Assembly (NCBI GenBank): GCA_029891345.1
Contig: CM057009.1
Coordinates: forward strand, 89,885,416 to 89,949,415
DNA length: 64,000 nucleotides
Reading direction: 5' to 3'
Origin: Dryococelus australis
Taxonomy: Eukaryota; Arthropoda; Insecta; Phasmatodea; Phasmatidae
Below the pieces are notes generated by a model. That model was not told where the DNA came from and did no database searches. It saw only the letters and a list, made by a program, of their open reading frames with translations. The position numbers were made by a program, and so were the translations under genes. Shown here piece after piece: positions 13,216 to 26,599 of the stretch (within the stretch, counting starts at the first letter, position 1; each line of letters starts with the position of its first letter).

Positions 13216-16200
13216 ACTAAACAAGGAATGAAATATAAGATATATCTGACATAAGTCCGACAATTCTGTCGTACGACCAGTAGTTTTGGATCAGAAATTA
13301 TTCCCATTCTTCGTGGTGTCGTGTTGCCATGGAGGTATTAGTCTATGGAGTGGAAGCCGAGACACGAAAGTGAAGCCGAAAGTGAAAGACAAGGACAGGG
13401 CTAGTAGTGGCAAAAAGGTGCGTGTTTTACATTGCTTACTATGTAACTTTTGCCACTCATAATATGGCGGCTGACGTAAACAATCGGTCTGCGCATGCAC
13501 AGTTGAAAGAAGCAGGCAAGGCATCGGCTTCACTTGATAAACGTGGAGAAGATAGGCTGTTGCCACTCCATCATCTATTACCTCCATGCGTGAGGCACGA
13601 CGCGCAGAGAGTTCAACTTTGCAAAATGAAATTGTATTATGAGCTTTCCCTACAATGGGAAATACGTAGCTTAAAAGAAAACAAATCATGAAAATGATTG
13701 TACTTGACTCTTATAAATAATCATTATACCTTTGATGCATTAGCTATAAAACTTTGTCACCATCATGTATTCAAAATTTCCCATCGGCCCACCGCCTTTG
13801 AAACTAGCATAGTTGATCAGCGCCTTCTAAATGGATCCGCAAAATTCTACTCGTGTCGTGTCAGTAAACACTGTCGGACTGTAAATTCGAGCAGGCACAT
13901 TGGAAATGGCCGTGGTTGCGTTTCTTTGTCTTGTCGTGCTGTGCTCGTCGGGGCTATGTGATTCCGGCACGACACGACAGAGAAACTTATGCAGAAGTCA
14001 AGAATTTAAAAATAATTGTGAGCAGAACTCGCCGTGTAAACTGTATTTCATGGTAGGAATAAACTCTACGTGGTTAATTGAGGCCTGTACTTTATTCATC
14101 CATCAATGAAGTAAAACTGTGAAATAACTTGTATTATAAATGTGTTGCTAATATCCCAATTATTATCCTTATGTTGATGAAACAAACAGAAAGGAAATTA
14201 CATCATTTCAGTGTCCACGAATTTAAATATCGCACTTTTAATACGATGCTAAGACATGACATTACTTAATTTTTTCTTTCCTGCAAACTTAACCACGAGC
14301 ATGTCAGCTATTGTTTATGGTAAAATGTATACAGTTATGAGTGATTAAATTCTTTCAAACAGTGGTCTCAAAATAGCTCATTTTACCATACACTGACTTT
14401 ACGTGACATTTTATGGATAATTTATGCATTTATCGTTAGTTAATATCTATGTATGAAAATATAACATGTTTCAGAGTATTTTGTTTAAGTTTCATATACG
14501 TCTTTCAACGAACTGAAGTTGGTTTAGGGCTATGTTAGCAGCCACCGGCCGTTGATGTCCCCGCGTTGATCCTTGCATTCAGAGGTATCCGTTAATTGGC
14601 TAAAAAGATGATTCACAGAATATTATACTGAACGCGTAATCGACGAAATGCCTGTTATGCCGAACTCTTGTATATCTAAACGTTTGTTCTGCCAAACATC
14701 AGTTCGGCAAGTACCTGTTCGGCCAAAAGTCTCTTATAATAAACTACTGTCTGTCCAAACACTTGCATGTGATTCAAGAAAGAAACTTTCGGCGAAACGT
14801 AATTTTTTGGACAAAAAAACTTGTGAGGCAAATTTCACGTTGCTAAACGACTTTAATTAGCGCCAGCTTCTGTTCATCTACGTTGTCCTCTTCAGGTTTG
14901 AATTATGAACCGGGAGGGTGGTGTTACCTGTATCAATTTATGTAACTCATTTTCTGCAAATGTGGCATTACTCAAAAACTGAACTTTTGAAGGAGACACG
15001 CTTTAAGGGCTTTTTAATGTGTAACATTGTACAGTAATTTTTACTTATTGTTTTGACGTTGGCAAACATATCTACAATTTAAAGCAGTTAAGCGCCAGTC
15101 ACACAGTTGAATTTTTCCGTCAAAATTCTTCCAATAAATTTGGTCAAATAAAGTTGGACAGTTACGACGTCATCGAAATGTCGTAAACGCCGCCATATTT
15201 GTGTGAGAAAGTTGGATGGCTCGAGTTTCCATCAAACATTTGAAGATTGGATCAGTTCTAAAATGCCTTTGACGTTTGATGGTCTCAGCCAATCAGAACC
15301 ATGCACGGCAAAAATGGACGTCAAGAAATTTTAAAATAACGAACAATTGCTGGATTAAAAGTATACTTTGAAGATAATTAATTACTGTAGTAACTGCCTG
15401 GGCATGAATACTATTTTAAGTGAATATTGCACATAATATTACGAACTCAGAGACATTAAATTTCATTGTGCAGAAAAAATCTCTGATAAATAAAATTTGA
15501 ATTTAGCGAAGAAGAGAAAGTTAATTACAACATTCCTTACATTTCTTTCCAGTGGGCTGCATGGAAAACAAAAGCAATATCTTACTATGATAATAGTTTT
15601 TAAATAATATTTCAAATTAGATTCTCCCAGTAAATCAATTTGACAGTGTGGCACATTTTCAAACACATTCAAGGTTTTATGATAAAATTTGTTGGAAGAA
15701 AAAATTTTTTCTTCATATTTTATTGTCGAATTTGGTTGAAGGAGAAAATTTGACAGGGGCTTTGGGGCTCTGTATAATGATTGTTTTAATGTGACTGAAG
15801 GTACTGTATTATTACAAAACGACCCATAGCTAATTTTATGACATTCTTGTTGCAATATTTGATTTCATAAGTTGACATGCATAAAAATATGACATTGCAA
15901 CTAGTGGGGGGGAAGAGCTGGCAACAATGCGTTTGAAGCACTGTATGTTATGTCACTATGTCATTCCCACACACTTTAGGTATAAAACTTCAAAACAGTA
16001 CCAATTATTTAAAAGCGAAGATGTTTAAATTGTAACTTGAAATAAATGCAGTTTCATAATTAATATAATTATACAGCGTTACTAAAATATCTACCATAGT
16101 TTGTGGGAGCATACTTCAGTTGTTTTTAGTGAAACCTTTTCATTAACCTGCAAAATGAACACATTTACGTAGGATGTAAGTAAATGTAGAATGACTTATT

Positions 16201-16420
16201 TCTTCTTTACTGAAATTCCAGGCCTGGAATATAGATCAGGGGCAATGTGATACTGACATCAACACGTTTCTCTTCTCTTCTAACGATAGTCGCTTCTTTG
16301 AAATTCTCTCTGTAGGGAATATTAAAGGGAATTGAGGTTAGATTTTCTCCTTCCACTTTAAAAACTTATACTGTGGACAGTTGCGATGTTGTCAAATTCA
16401 AAACGCTAATGTTACTAACC
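13216..16420. other. Unassigned DNA
   Basis: No recognised gene. Around 13300-13680 both strands are open for 90-130 codons without a familiar motif. Near 14650-14830 the motif TTCGGC recurs irregularly (GTTCGGCAAG, GTTCGGCCAA, TTCGGCGAAA), suggesting a decayed short tandem repeat. At 15095-15340 a stretch beginning GCCAGTCACACAGTTGAATT resembles the end of a DNA transposon, but I could not find its partner end. Confidence 0.3.
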
Positions 16421-17190
16421 AGCATTATTGGGAAAGTTAACAAAATAATCTAACTGATTTAAGTTAAAGTTAGAGTAATAAAAAGTTAACTGATTAAAGT
16501 TAGAACTTAAAATGTACCCAAATTAACTGATTGAAGATTAAGATAAAATATTTAAAAAACTGATTAAAGTTAAAAGTTATTGAACAAGAAAAATTGCATG
16601 GTTAAAAAGTTGTATCAAATGTTTTTCGTTGGTGTTTATTCAAAATATAAATAAGAATTCACAATTTACAGTCCCAGAAAAAAATTCCCACAACTTGGTT
16701 GCTGGGTGCCAAATCAGATAATCCTACTTACTAAAGTTATTTATTAACAATATTCTAGAAAACCATTTTTTATAAAACTTCTAAAACAAACTCTTAGCAC
16801 GCAACCAAACCAGTGCATTGACTACAAACACAATGTACATGTGCCCACCGCACGAGGACCATCAACTGTGCAACTGTGATTTATGTGTAGTGAGAGATTG
16901 TATTGATATATTGCGACGGCGGCATCTCGCCTGTCTCACAATCGCGTTACTTGTGATTATCGATGATCCCCGATTCAGCACGTAACGTGAGTGTATCGAT
17001 TTGTATGTCGTGGTGTGTAACACGTAGGCCATCAAATGCATTGCGTATTTTTAAGATGTTTTTCAATATATTAATGGCATCTGCATGTATTTCGTTGTCA
17101 TCATCGGCCTCCGGGCTATTGAAAAGTCAAGTAACGTTAGTTTTAATCGTTATCCAGATATTTGAACTATTAAAAGTTAAATAATAATTA
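16421..17190 (-). repeat. Unrecognised dispersed repeat, family R, copy 1
   Basis: Read on the minus strand this segment matches 43230-44084 on the plus strand over several hundred bases, by eye around 80 percent. Shared blocks include GATGACAACGAAATA, CAATCTCTCACTACACA and AAATCACAGTTGCA. The minus-strand frame over about 17131-16970 reads EADDDNEIHADA and DGLRVTHHDI before a stop, and the partner encodes a similar peptide, so this is probably the C-terminus of a mobile-element protein. The 3' part is filled with a short repeat around TTAACTGATTAAAGTTA. I do not recognise the family. Confidence 0.5.
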
Positions 17191-17929
17191 GTTTGTAAAT
17201 TAACGAATTAATTAAAAATTTTAAACATGTTTTAACGATTAATTTTAATCGCTAATATTTAATTGTTAATCGCAAGTATGCTAACCAGAACGTTTCCTCA
17301 TAGCAAAGTTCATACACGAAGTATGGCTCTCTGGTATTTTTCCGCAGATAGAACAGTGGAAGTGAAGACTTGTTGTGTGTGCATTGGTCCACTTCTGAAA
17401 ACACCTTCAACCCTGCCTCTCTGTCAGTTAGTGATCTGGCTTGCCTTCATTCTGAGTATACACTTTTATTAGAAACTGGTTGGGGTCGGATATTACTCCC
17501 AATAAGCATACAGCATGTCAGTATAAAGCAAGCATGGGTTTTTTTTTTTTTTTTTTTTGCCAACGCAGTTTTTAAAACGAAAGTTTATTTCTGCATCACT
17601 TTTGTAGTATATTTCTGTCTCTCATACCACCGTACACAAAATAAGTTCATTCACACCACTATGACCATCACCCTCATCCAGCAAAAGACAGTAGCATTTA
17701 AGTATTCTTTTTCTAATTGTAGATAGTGAAATTTAAAATATTCAACTTGTATTTAGTAAGACATTGATGCGTCTCATTTAGGTAATTTCATTACGTCCTG
17801 TATACTTTAAAAATTCACTACTGTATCAGGGTTTTGTTTAGCTGAATTTTTCTCTGATCTTGGCAATCATTTTTGAAGAAAATAGCGATCGTATTTTTTT
17901 TTTTTTCCAGTTCTCTTTTTCCGAATCGT
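17191..17929. other. Unassigned AT-rich DNA
   Basis: No gene is visible. It contains a poly-T run at about 17540-17559 and ordinary AT-rich sequence. Confidence 0.4.
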
Positions 17930-18118
17930 CTACATTATTAAAAACTGATCAGCTTTCACGCGTACATTTCTAGGAGCAAAATAGGAAATATTATATTCTT
18001 CTGTTAACGCTTTATGGAATAATGCGTGGCTGGCAATCGATACACTGGCCTCTTTGCAGTTATCTTCAAAATCCTTATGAAGTTCTGGAATAGATGCGCT
18101 GCCGTCAATGAAATACAT
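17930..18118 (-). pseudogene. Decayed transposase-like fragment
   Basis: The 62-residue frame reads IPELHKDFEDNCKE early and ALTEEYNISYFAPR late. This spacing and wording resembles a large family of uncharacterised arthropod proteins, probably mobile-element-encoded, whose members have a segment of the form LYxxYxxxC followed by FxxEYNxxFFxPKKDxC. Here the expected closing Asp and Cys are absent (NVRVKADQ follows). Upstream on the same strand, about 18620-18790, another short frame reads SSEDCEDILNDRTYVP, of a kind found in acidic N-terminal regions of such proteins. No intact gene connects them. The family assignment is from memory and could be wrong. Confidence 0.35.
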
Positions 18119-18799
18119 TATTGCATCTGCACATGTGAAATGATTTCATATTCCATCTCAGAAAGGGTTACGGTAAAAATTTCAATTGTATTTCTTTCCG
18201 GTACGGTACGTTTAATAACAGTTTACGGCCAAATACTCGGATATTCTCGTTGTTTTGATGTTATTAAAATTTTTTTTTTTTTCGTTGGTTTCTTGTGCCA
18301 CTAAATATATATAGAGATATTTGCTCTGAATACATGGCATAGAGTTCAGAATTAATTATCTCACTATTTACACTTGTATCCTCAAAATCCTCAAAACTTT
18401 GAAGACTATTGCAGTTTGTACTTTTTTCCCCGTGCATGCTCCACTGATCGCTCTACTCATGATATTTTATGGTTTGTATTCGTTTCGTAGGCCTTTGCGC
18501 TGTTCTTACATCTATTGGAAAAATTCCTTTTCCAGTTATCTGTATTAGTTTTGCGTTAGGGTGGAGTGATAATAGAAACATATTGTGTAGCTTATGGTGA
18601 ACTGTAGTCATTCGAAAATTGCGTACTTTGCAAATATGAAGACGGTGACATGGTAGTAGCTGTATATGATTTATTTCCATAAGCATGATGTCGAACGTTT
18701 GGTTTTCCTTCAGCACTCTCGTTCCCACTACCATACGTCGGTACGTATGTACGATCATTCAAAATATCTTCACAATCTTCCGAGGATGTCTCACTAGAT

Positions 18800-21088
18800 T
18801 GTTGCCTTTAAGAAGTAGAGGAAAAACTAGAAGATCAGTATTAACTCGCTCATGCAGCAATATTAGTATTCCGGCTGGTACAGCCGGAACAATCCACAAT
18901 AATGCTCGGTGTTTCTTATTACGTCCTAACGTTATATAATTTATGGTAATGATTAATATTTGAAATCCGCGCTAAATGCGAATATAATTTTCTGCAAACT
19001 ACACCGTTAATGTATTTTGATATTGTGTTTTTATAAAAAAAATTGGTGTATTATTTTTATTTATACCAAATTGGTTTATTATGAACAACACATTAAGTTA
19101 CTGTGTATTTTCAAACTAGCAACAAGAATATTTTATAATAACAGTTTGTGTATATGTATATATCAATACCTCAATGCAACAGAGTTACAACTGAAAACAA
19201 TTAATTTTATTAATCATCCTACAGAATGCAATACAGAAATCTCTCTTATGTGAAAAGGTTTTACAACTCAAATACTGACTTTTGTATTGTTGAATAGGAT
19301 AACGTAATATGACAATGCATTGGAGTAAGGAATTTCTTTTACACAACACTGTTCCTCATGAAAACAGCAAATTTTGAGTTGTAATACTACTGTACTGAGG
19401 TATTGATATGTGTTTGCATATACAGCGTCTATAAAATGGTGGACTGTAATACTGGACTGCGTACAGAAGTGGAAACTGCGAATAAAATATACAGATCACT
19501 TTGTATTGTGGCTAACCGTTCGGTCGCAGCGGCCCCGTGAATATAGCGTATGACATTTCAGGTATAGCAGCAAAACTTCATGCCGCAGTTACCTCAGTGA
19601 AAAGATGCGGAATCAAGTGCGGCCACATGCCAACGAATAGAAGTCTGAAACTTTGAATATATCATACACGTCTAACAAAATGTCGTGGATCCTTATGGTG
19701 GCCGCCTGGTTGAAGGCATTTTGCACGGCTGAGGCCTAAAAGCGTGGGAGTAAATACACTAGCAACCAATACCCGACAGATTGAAGATTTCTTTGCGAAA
19801 ATCCGGCAGTGTAGTCGCCTCTAGCTAGCAGACAGCAGCACCTGTGTTTAAAACTACATCCTTTTGATATGACTAATACGATACCGACATGGTGGATATG
19901 AAGACGAAACTTCCTTCCCTCTACGGAAAGTTCATTAACAATGTCGAAAACTGAAATGTCAAGAACTAATTCCCAATGTGTTAGATGTTTCAGAAGTGGA
20001 AAATATTTACTGACAAATAATAATAATAAATAACTTCTGAAATATTTCCAGAAATATAATAATAGTAACACCTCTTGCCACTGGATTATTTCTTGGCATA
20101 TATGCCTATGTTATTTGTATATAAGTGTCCGGTATTGGTCTCTAGTATATTTGGTGGGAGCGCTAGGGGCGACCGAGACACGCGCATCAACTCGCTCATT
20201 GCCTCTACGCGCAAAGCACTGAACTGGCGCGCAGTCTTGCCGTCGATAACACGCCTTTATTGAGACTTTCAGTGGTGACCATAATGATGTAATAATAAAA
20301 GGAAGCGTTTTATGCATGCCGCTATTCCTTTTCTAATGTTTTGTACCGGAATGTTCCTACCTATGAATGACCGTGAATACACCCTTTTGAACTATATCAG
20401 AAAAACATACTTTAGAGAGAAATGGAGGAACTGAAAAACTAACAGATGCGTAACGTTTCTTAAATGGTATTCGTAAGCATACTTCACTCAGACACGTTGG
20501 ACGGTTTTCTAATAAAACTTTTTCTGCAGGAGCTCCTCCGCACACCGTTCGGTGTCCTACCCAGGCGGCCATCTTATTGTGGACAGCTACATCGGCTCTT
20601 GTACTAGTACTGTAGAGGGATGTGTATTAATGTATACTGCCATTGCATGATATATCACAAGTGAAATTTTAAAGTTCATAATTTACTGCCTTCATCGCAG
20701 CACAGCTGTGCAGCTGTTCCGGTGCCCCACACATGTCCATAGGCTATATCCATAGCGCCTCTGAGAACAAACGGTTGACCATAATAAAATTAATCCCGTA
20801 TACATTATTTTCAGTTTTCTCTTCACTACGCAATCCTGGCGTTAAAATCCACAATTTTTCCTACATGGTGTAGGCCTATGTACGTTGTCACGGTGGGATT
20901 AGCTGGCTGGAGCAATATGTGTGTCATGGAGGTCGATTGTTTGGCTTCTTTACCCGTTACTCTTCAAACTCCTAATGTGTCATCTGGGAGCATACATTAG
21001 TGCGGGACAAAAATCTGTGGTTTTAATTAATATTATATCTTCATGTCAATAAACTGCAAGACGAAGGTTCCTTATATCCCTACAACCG
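18800..21088. other. Unassigned DNA
   Basis: Mostly AT-rich sequence with no recognised feature. Slightly GC-richer patches at 19500-19740 and 20150-20260 have no domain-bearing frame. A minus-strand frame at 20357-20572 was read and not recognised. Confidence 0.35.
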
Positions 21089-21250
21089 ACATCCCGTGGT
21101 GAAGTCGGTTAGTGTGCCGCCGGTCTGGGGTACGGGAGGTACTGGGTTCGAATCCTGGGTAAGGAATGGGTGTTAGTTTAAATTGAGTCACAAGTTAGTT
21201 TGTGAGCCGTTCTCTTATAAACCTTCAGGCAAAACACTCGGGGACGTCAA
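21089..21250 (+). repeat. tRNA-derived SINE, family C
   Basis: The A box TGGTGAAGTCGG (about 21098) and a perfect B box GGTTCGAATCC (21145-21155) are spaced as in a tRNA. The sequence around them does not pair into an acceptor stem and runs on into an unrelated body (GTGAGCCGTTCTCTTATAAA, then CACTCGGGGACGTCAATCAG). That is the expected structure of a tRNA-derived SINE rather than a tRNA gene. It directly precedes a LINE-like tail at 21262, so SINE and LINE 3' ends may be related or merely adjacent. Confidence 0.7.
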
Positions 21251-21261
21251 TCAGCCATATC

Positions 21262-21545
21262 CAATCTAATTATATTCCTATATACGCGTCATATTAATAT
21301 AGCTGTTAGCCGCAGCTCCACCCGCGTGCAAATATAGAAACCAGAGTCTACTCAAATGGTTGGTGACATATTTTATATATTCCCTGAGAAACTGTTCGTT
21401 TTTCCGGGATGACAAGTACCCTATGTGCTAATCTAGAACATAATATACTCCTATACCAAATTTCATCAAAATCAGTCGAGCAGTTATATATGACGTTATA
21501 GAGTAACAAACATAAAAACTTTCGTATTTATAATATTATTTAGAT
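21262..21545 (+). repeat. LINE-like 3' tail (dispersed insect element)
   Basis: The stretch CCAAATTTCATCAAAATCAG, then GAGTAACAAACATAAAAACT and TTTCGTATTTATAATATT, is the common 3' ending of a very abundant insect dispersed element. From memory I associate it with RTE-type non-LTR elements. Upstream, TTTTTCCGGGATGACAAGTA and CCTATGTGCTAAT fit the same ending. It is a 5'-truncated remnant of under 300 bases with no intact coding sequence. The class is less certain than the recognition of a repeat. Confidence 0.5.
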
Positions 21546-23424
21546 ACATAGAGTTAAACAGACATATTTATTAAATACGGAAATGTCATTGAAGAATGTA
21601 ATTGCTTTGGTGTTCTGAATTATCGCCTAGGAACTCAAAATCACTCACTCGAATTCCATGATGTCAAAGCACAATTTTATTTTAAAAAGGTAAACATTTC
21701 CCCCACTAATAATTTTAAAAGTCTAGTGTCAAACCAGCGTGCACTTTATGAACATCATGCAGTGGTGAATGGATCGCGGGTAGTAAACGTGTTCGGCCTT
21801 ATGCATGTTTGCCAAATATGCAGTTAAGAGTAAAATTTAGTATCGATTATGACGCGCTTCCTTGTTCATACGTCCCATATTTCATCACGCGAACATAAAA
21901 ACAAAAATTAGGACACGAGTGTATCGGCAACTCGCTGTATTTTCCTAAAGACCAGGTGGACGCAATCCAAATGGACCATCGTTAAAACATTGTCTTTTTC
22001 AGAATGGTTTCCCAACCAGCTCTGTGAAACAGTTCTTTTACTGCACCAACGGAACTCCGCCTGCCTGTGATGAAGCCAGAGAGTATATCTCTGTGATGAA
22101 GCCAGAGAGTATATTGATGAAGCCAGAGAGTATATTCCTGGGATGAAGCCAGAGAGTATATTACGGATCAGTCTGTTTTCACCGCGTCATAAGAACGGTA
22201 TGTCTTTGTTATGTCAACAAAATTCGAACTACCATAAGGCTGACGACGACTTGGCCACATTGGTTATGCCGTCACGTCATATGAAATCCACTAGAAGTTG
22301 ATATATATTTTACTAACGAAGTTTTTTATGTATTTAGAAGCCATTTTCCCGCAAACGCAATAACACACTTATTTATGTTAATTATGTCACAGTTTTCGGA
22401 CAGATATGCTAGTTTCATAATTCTGTGCTTTTGTTAGATATCGTTTTCATAGGTAAGCTTAAATAACTAATGAAATAAATATATCATGTATTTTAAGCGG
22501 TTTATAATGAAAATATGTTATTTTTGAAACTTTTTTGTAATAATATGTTAACGCAATTTATATCACGAGCATGCCACAAACACATCGAGTTTACAAATTC
22601 ACTGATAGAAAGCCGAAAAGTCAGGCACTCAGTTGAAGAATTGCCCAATAGATAGCGGGAACGCTCAATTATTCGTAAATCTTATTAAAAAAACCTATGT
22701 ATTTGCATTTAAAGCTCTCGTTGGTGTGTAAAATTAGAACATAGAGGCACAATGTAGTGTGAAGTAAGAAGTGAGTAATTGAAATAAAAATTGCAGTGCT
22801 TTTAGCTTTGCGTCAGTTCTACACTTCTAAGCCACAGAATTTTATGTTTTGAGCTTCGGATATGTTCATGGTATTTTGAAGTCAAAATTGAAATATTGTG
22901 GTAAGTATTACTGTAGTAAAACTATATTTTTTTTGTGAAAGAATGTAGCATTCATAAACTCGTAACATTTATTTGTTTGATAATTTTCCCGTTTACTGGT
23001 CAATAAGCAAAGACGCGAAGCTTCGGTAACCCCCACATATGCAAATATTACAAAGCGCATGCGTCATGGTTAAAACGTCTTACGTAAGACGAGGAAGTTA
23101 AGACACGCCAAAACGTAATCGATTTTCCCACACGTCTTAAAGAGGCTGTCATACGAATGAAACGTCTTAGACAAGACGTCCTCTGTAGGATGATTCATAA
23201 TCGAACCTGAAGGAATGGAGACATGCAACTGTTATAGCTGTATCGACAAACGTTTTCCTTTAAGAATCATCATGTTTTGGCACATTATAATGTGCGAAAA
23301 ATCTGTTACCAGTTTACAACATGAGTAATGAGATGGAAGCATAAATACATATAAATTTTAATATGTCCTAAATGTAGCGTGAATCGAAATAGGCCCGTTC
23401 CACGAATAAACAAATTTGTCTTGC
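21546..23424. other. Unassigned DNA
   Basis: Apart from the small tandem repeat at 22069 and a 16-bp perfect palindrome at 23076-23091 (CGTCTTACGTAAGACG), nothing could be identified. The palindrome lies in a stretch where GTCTTA/TAAGAC motifs recur (to about 23180), which may be the end of an unrecognised inverted-repeat element. Confidence 0.35.
22069..22162. repeat. Short tandem repeat, 21-26 bp units x4
   Basis: The unit GATGAAGCCAGAGAGTATAT is present four times in a row with spacers of 1-6 bases (CTCTGT, T, TCCTGG). Units are nearly identical, so the expansion looks recent. Confidence 0.85.
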
Positions 23425-23600
23425 CACCGAGCGAAATTGCACTATGGTCACCCAATGGACTCGCATTCAAAAGAAGCTGGGTCCAAATCCCGGACCAGCC
23501 ATCGCGATTTTGTTTTGCATTGCTTTTCACAATCACTCTGGCCTCATGACTCGAGGAACGGCCGCCTCACTTCCACACTTTTTTTCTGTCCGAGATAGTC
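23425..23600 (+). repeat. tRNA-derived SINE, family B, diverged copy
   Basis: TGGACTCGCATTC, GGGTCCAAATCCCGG (a degenerate B box) and CCAGCCATC follow in the same order as in the better copy at 48331-48590, and the stretch GTTTTGCATTGCTTTTCACA follows where that copy has its TTTTCTATGG region. The A box is poor and the 3' part diverged or lost, so this is an old copy. Confidence 0.55.
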
Positions 23601-25036
23601 GTTCCGTTTAAGACCCATCTGCCGATAAGAATTTCAGCAAAATAGATGAGTTTTTCCTTCTTTCTACAGCAGAATGACTTTTGTAACTTAAGTGTTAAAT
23701 GATGGCACCTCGCAAACTATCGCCATCTATAAACAACCTAGCACTTTTTTTATTTCAAAGGTCCTCGGCTATACAGGGGCCGCATGTCGACGACGGACAG
23801 TAAAATTTCTGACGGGGAACAACTTACTAAACCATTTATATGGTTTTATGTAATATTGTAGTACGCCGATATTTCTAACGAAAAACTCTCAGTACTTGCG
23901 TAGTCATGCGAGCACTCCGGTTTACTTAGTATTAAGAACGTTCACAACTTTAAGCTGTCCTTCGGACCAACAAACGGCTTGGATCACTACCTTGTGATAC
24001 TCTGCCGTGGCGTTGTATTAGAAATTAAATGGAATAATTCTCTATTTATGTACTCTGTGTGCTGTAACGCTCGTGCCCAAACGGAGTGGAATGGATGCCA
24101 TGACCTGTCAACGCAGGTCTGACCACCTCTCACCATTTTTGAACAGGCAAAATATTCCAGTCATACTCAGTATCACCATTGTTCTGCCGGGGCATTGTAC
24201 TGCCGGAGCATTGTCCAAACCCCCTCTCTCCAGCTCATCGTTTTGACCACTCATTGTGAAAGAGATTTCCCTCATGATCTCCTCTAGCATGCAGAGTGCA
24301 ACATGTAATACCAAGAGTACACAATCAATGGCTTTCATAAATGTTAACTGATACTGGTAGCTACAAGTACATGACACCACTTTTTGCTATTTTGAGGAAG
24401 ATGTCATAGTTGCGTGGATATTATAATTATTGCCACAGAAACGATGGTTTTCTGGTTATAGTGCCGAAGAAAGCTTCATTTACACTCAGCATTGTCCGTT
24501 CCCAAAGTCCGAAGCTATAGCAAGTTCCATACTTTGTAGTCATGGAGATTAGATATGATTATGTTCCTCGTGGATCACGTTTCCATATATAAATGTACAT
24601 CAATGTGAGAACTTCTGTGAACAGGTGACTGTACGTAAATTTTCTATTGTATAAAGTTGAGATCAGACATTGCTTACCTTGCAACATACTCAACGTCGCA
24701 GCTTCTGAGAGCGACCACGCTGTCGTGGTCTTGGAATTTTAACATAAGAAGAAATAGTCTACTAAATCCCAGTCATCAGAACTATAACGTCTGATCTATA
24801 ATCTTCACCAAGCAGAAACGTCTTTCACTTTCAATCAGGACTCGTGACAAGTCAACTAGCAGCCTTTACGGGAATTGATAACACTTTTGTCATCGTAACA
24901 GACTGATTAGAAAACTTGGAGGGAATATTATACGAAAATTACGTGAGTCGCAGGAAGTTTATATATGCAAACATATAAGCCTAATTGTGTTATAATTTTC
25001 AGCCACATCCTAATATGCTATGAAATGTATTTGTTT
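23601..25036. other. Unassigned DNA
   Basis: No gene or known repeat recognised. A 90-codon minus-strand frame at 24108-24380 has no recognisable domain. Confidence 0.4.
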
Positions 25037-25044
25037 GTGCAGAA

Positions 25045-25424
25045 CATAGACTAAAGATTAGGTAGATCAATCTCGCTGGCTGCGCACAACCACTCTCTGT
25101 GTCGCAACATTGCACTGCTTTTCTGCCAATACGACTACAAAATGTGATGTGGATTGGATTTGAGTTTAGAATACTGTTTAGTAAACAATTGCTTTGAGTT
25201 GTTTGTACAACTACTCTAGCTGATTTGAAATGCAGCATTAAATTCAAAATTGGTAAAAATATTTTATTTTACAGTAGTGCTTGTCATTTAAAAATTAAGA
25301 TATAAACACACATGTTCATCATTGTTGACCATGTGATTTTGACAGTTGTGTTGTTTTGGGGTAGGTCAATGTTAGGTGCATGCGCAGAAAACGAATAATC
25401 GTTCTACCTCATTTTAAATCTATG
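25045..25424. mobile_element. hAT-type MITE, family H, copy 1
   Basis: A 380-bp non-coding element beginning CATAGACTAAAGATTAGGTA and ending CCTCATTTTAAATCTATG, which are imperfect inverted repeats. It is flanked by GTGCAGAA (25037-25044) and GTGCAGAC (25425-25432), an 8-bp duplication with one mismatch, as expected for hAT elements. A second copy lies inverted at 32488-33074. The interior has no long frame, so it must depend on a transposase elsewhere. Confidence 0.75.
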
Positions 25425-25432
25425 GTGCAGAC

Positions 25433-26599
25433 TGTAGAGAATTCAAAGAGTGAATGGAACTTGTATCAGAAAGTAGTCTTGAAGATGACTTGTTCACGCA
25501 TTTCCCTTGACATTATTTTTTGCTGATACAGTATTCCTTTTGAATTTTTTAATTCTTTGCGCTTCCGACTACAATTCCGCTTCATCAGTTTTAACAGCAC
25601 AGTAACTCACATCGATAAATTAAATTTTAGCTTACAATTATCATGATAAATATTTTGTTGCGTTTTTCTTATATTTCCCAGTTATTGTTTCACGTGCGCA
25701 TGAAATCATTACGCTTGTTATTATTTTTTTACATATATATGTCATACACTGTGCAAATAATCACAAACCTTCGATGAGCTCAACCAAGAATGTTACACTA
25801 TGGCCGGTATTCCGGATTATTTATTTAGACATTATGAATGTGTTACCATCTCCGGCGATTGGAAATAAATGGCCAATAGGTGTATCACTAAATTATTTCT
25901 AAACGTCTTCCTCTGTGTCATTATTTAGTATCAGATAAGCCAAGGTTTCTCATTCGGCGATCAGAAAATATAAACAATGTTAATTATTGTCGGATGTCAT
26001 CGATCATTTACATTATTTACTGCGTAATGTAAAAAATTATAGGTTAAACTTGTACATGGTTACGATCTCCGATTTGATTTTAATATTTTGTTCCTAAAGT
26101 ATAAACCTGAGTGAAATTTTTATTTGAAATATGGTTCCACATATCTCCAATTATAGTATTATATGTTTGGTATGTTCTAACTCCCTACTTTGTACAGTGG
26201 AAGTAGTGTATACATATTTGAACTATGCAACCGCAAATTTATAGTTATCAGTCGTGGCTGTATATTTACGTTCAGATAGATAATAATACAATATTTAGCT
26301 TTACAGTCAATCTGAGTTATATTTCTTCTTTTAAGCAGAGAAACGAGTTATTGCTAACGGTTCAAAAGGCATTTGCATCAAGTCTATTAACTCAATGCGC
26401 AAAAAAACGTAAGAAGCAGGCAATCATTCATTTGGGCAGTGCGCAAAATGGGCACCGAGTATGTAATCTTACAATTTCATGCCAGGTTAATAAAATTGTG
26501 TTACTCGTTCCAGTGTTTCTATAAAACTATACATTTTGTGCTTTAATATACATGCAGTTAAAAATATTCCCAGAAACACTTATTTCAACAAATTTTCAC
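25433..26599. other. Unassigned AT-rich DNA
   Basis: No feature recognised. A 99-codon plus-strand frame at 26225-26524 resembles nothing I know. Confidence 0.4.

Noticed and set aside
20357-20572. 71-codon minus-strand frame beginning MAAWVGHRTVCGGAPAEK
   Set aside because: Read for zinc-binding or THAP-like spacing; the residues do not fit and nothing supports a gene.
21089-21165. tRNA gene
   Set aside because: A and B boxes are good, but the ends do not form an acceptor stem and the repeat body continues downstream. It is a SINE head.
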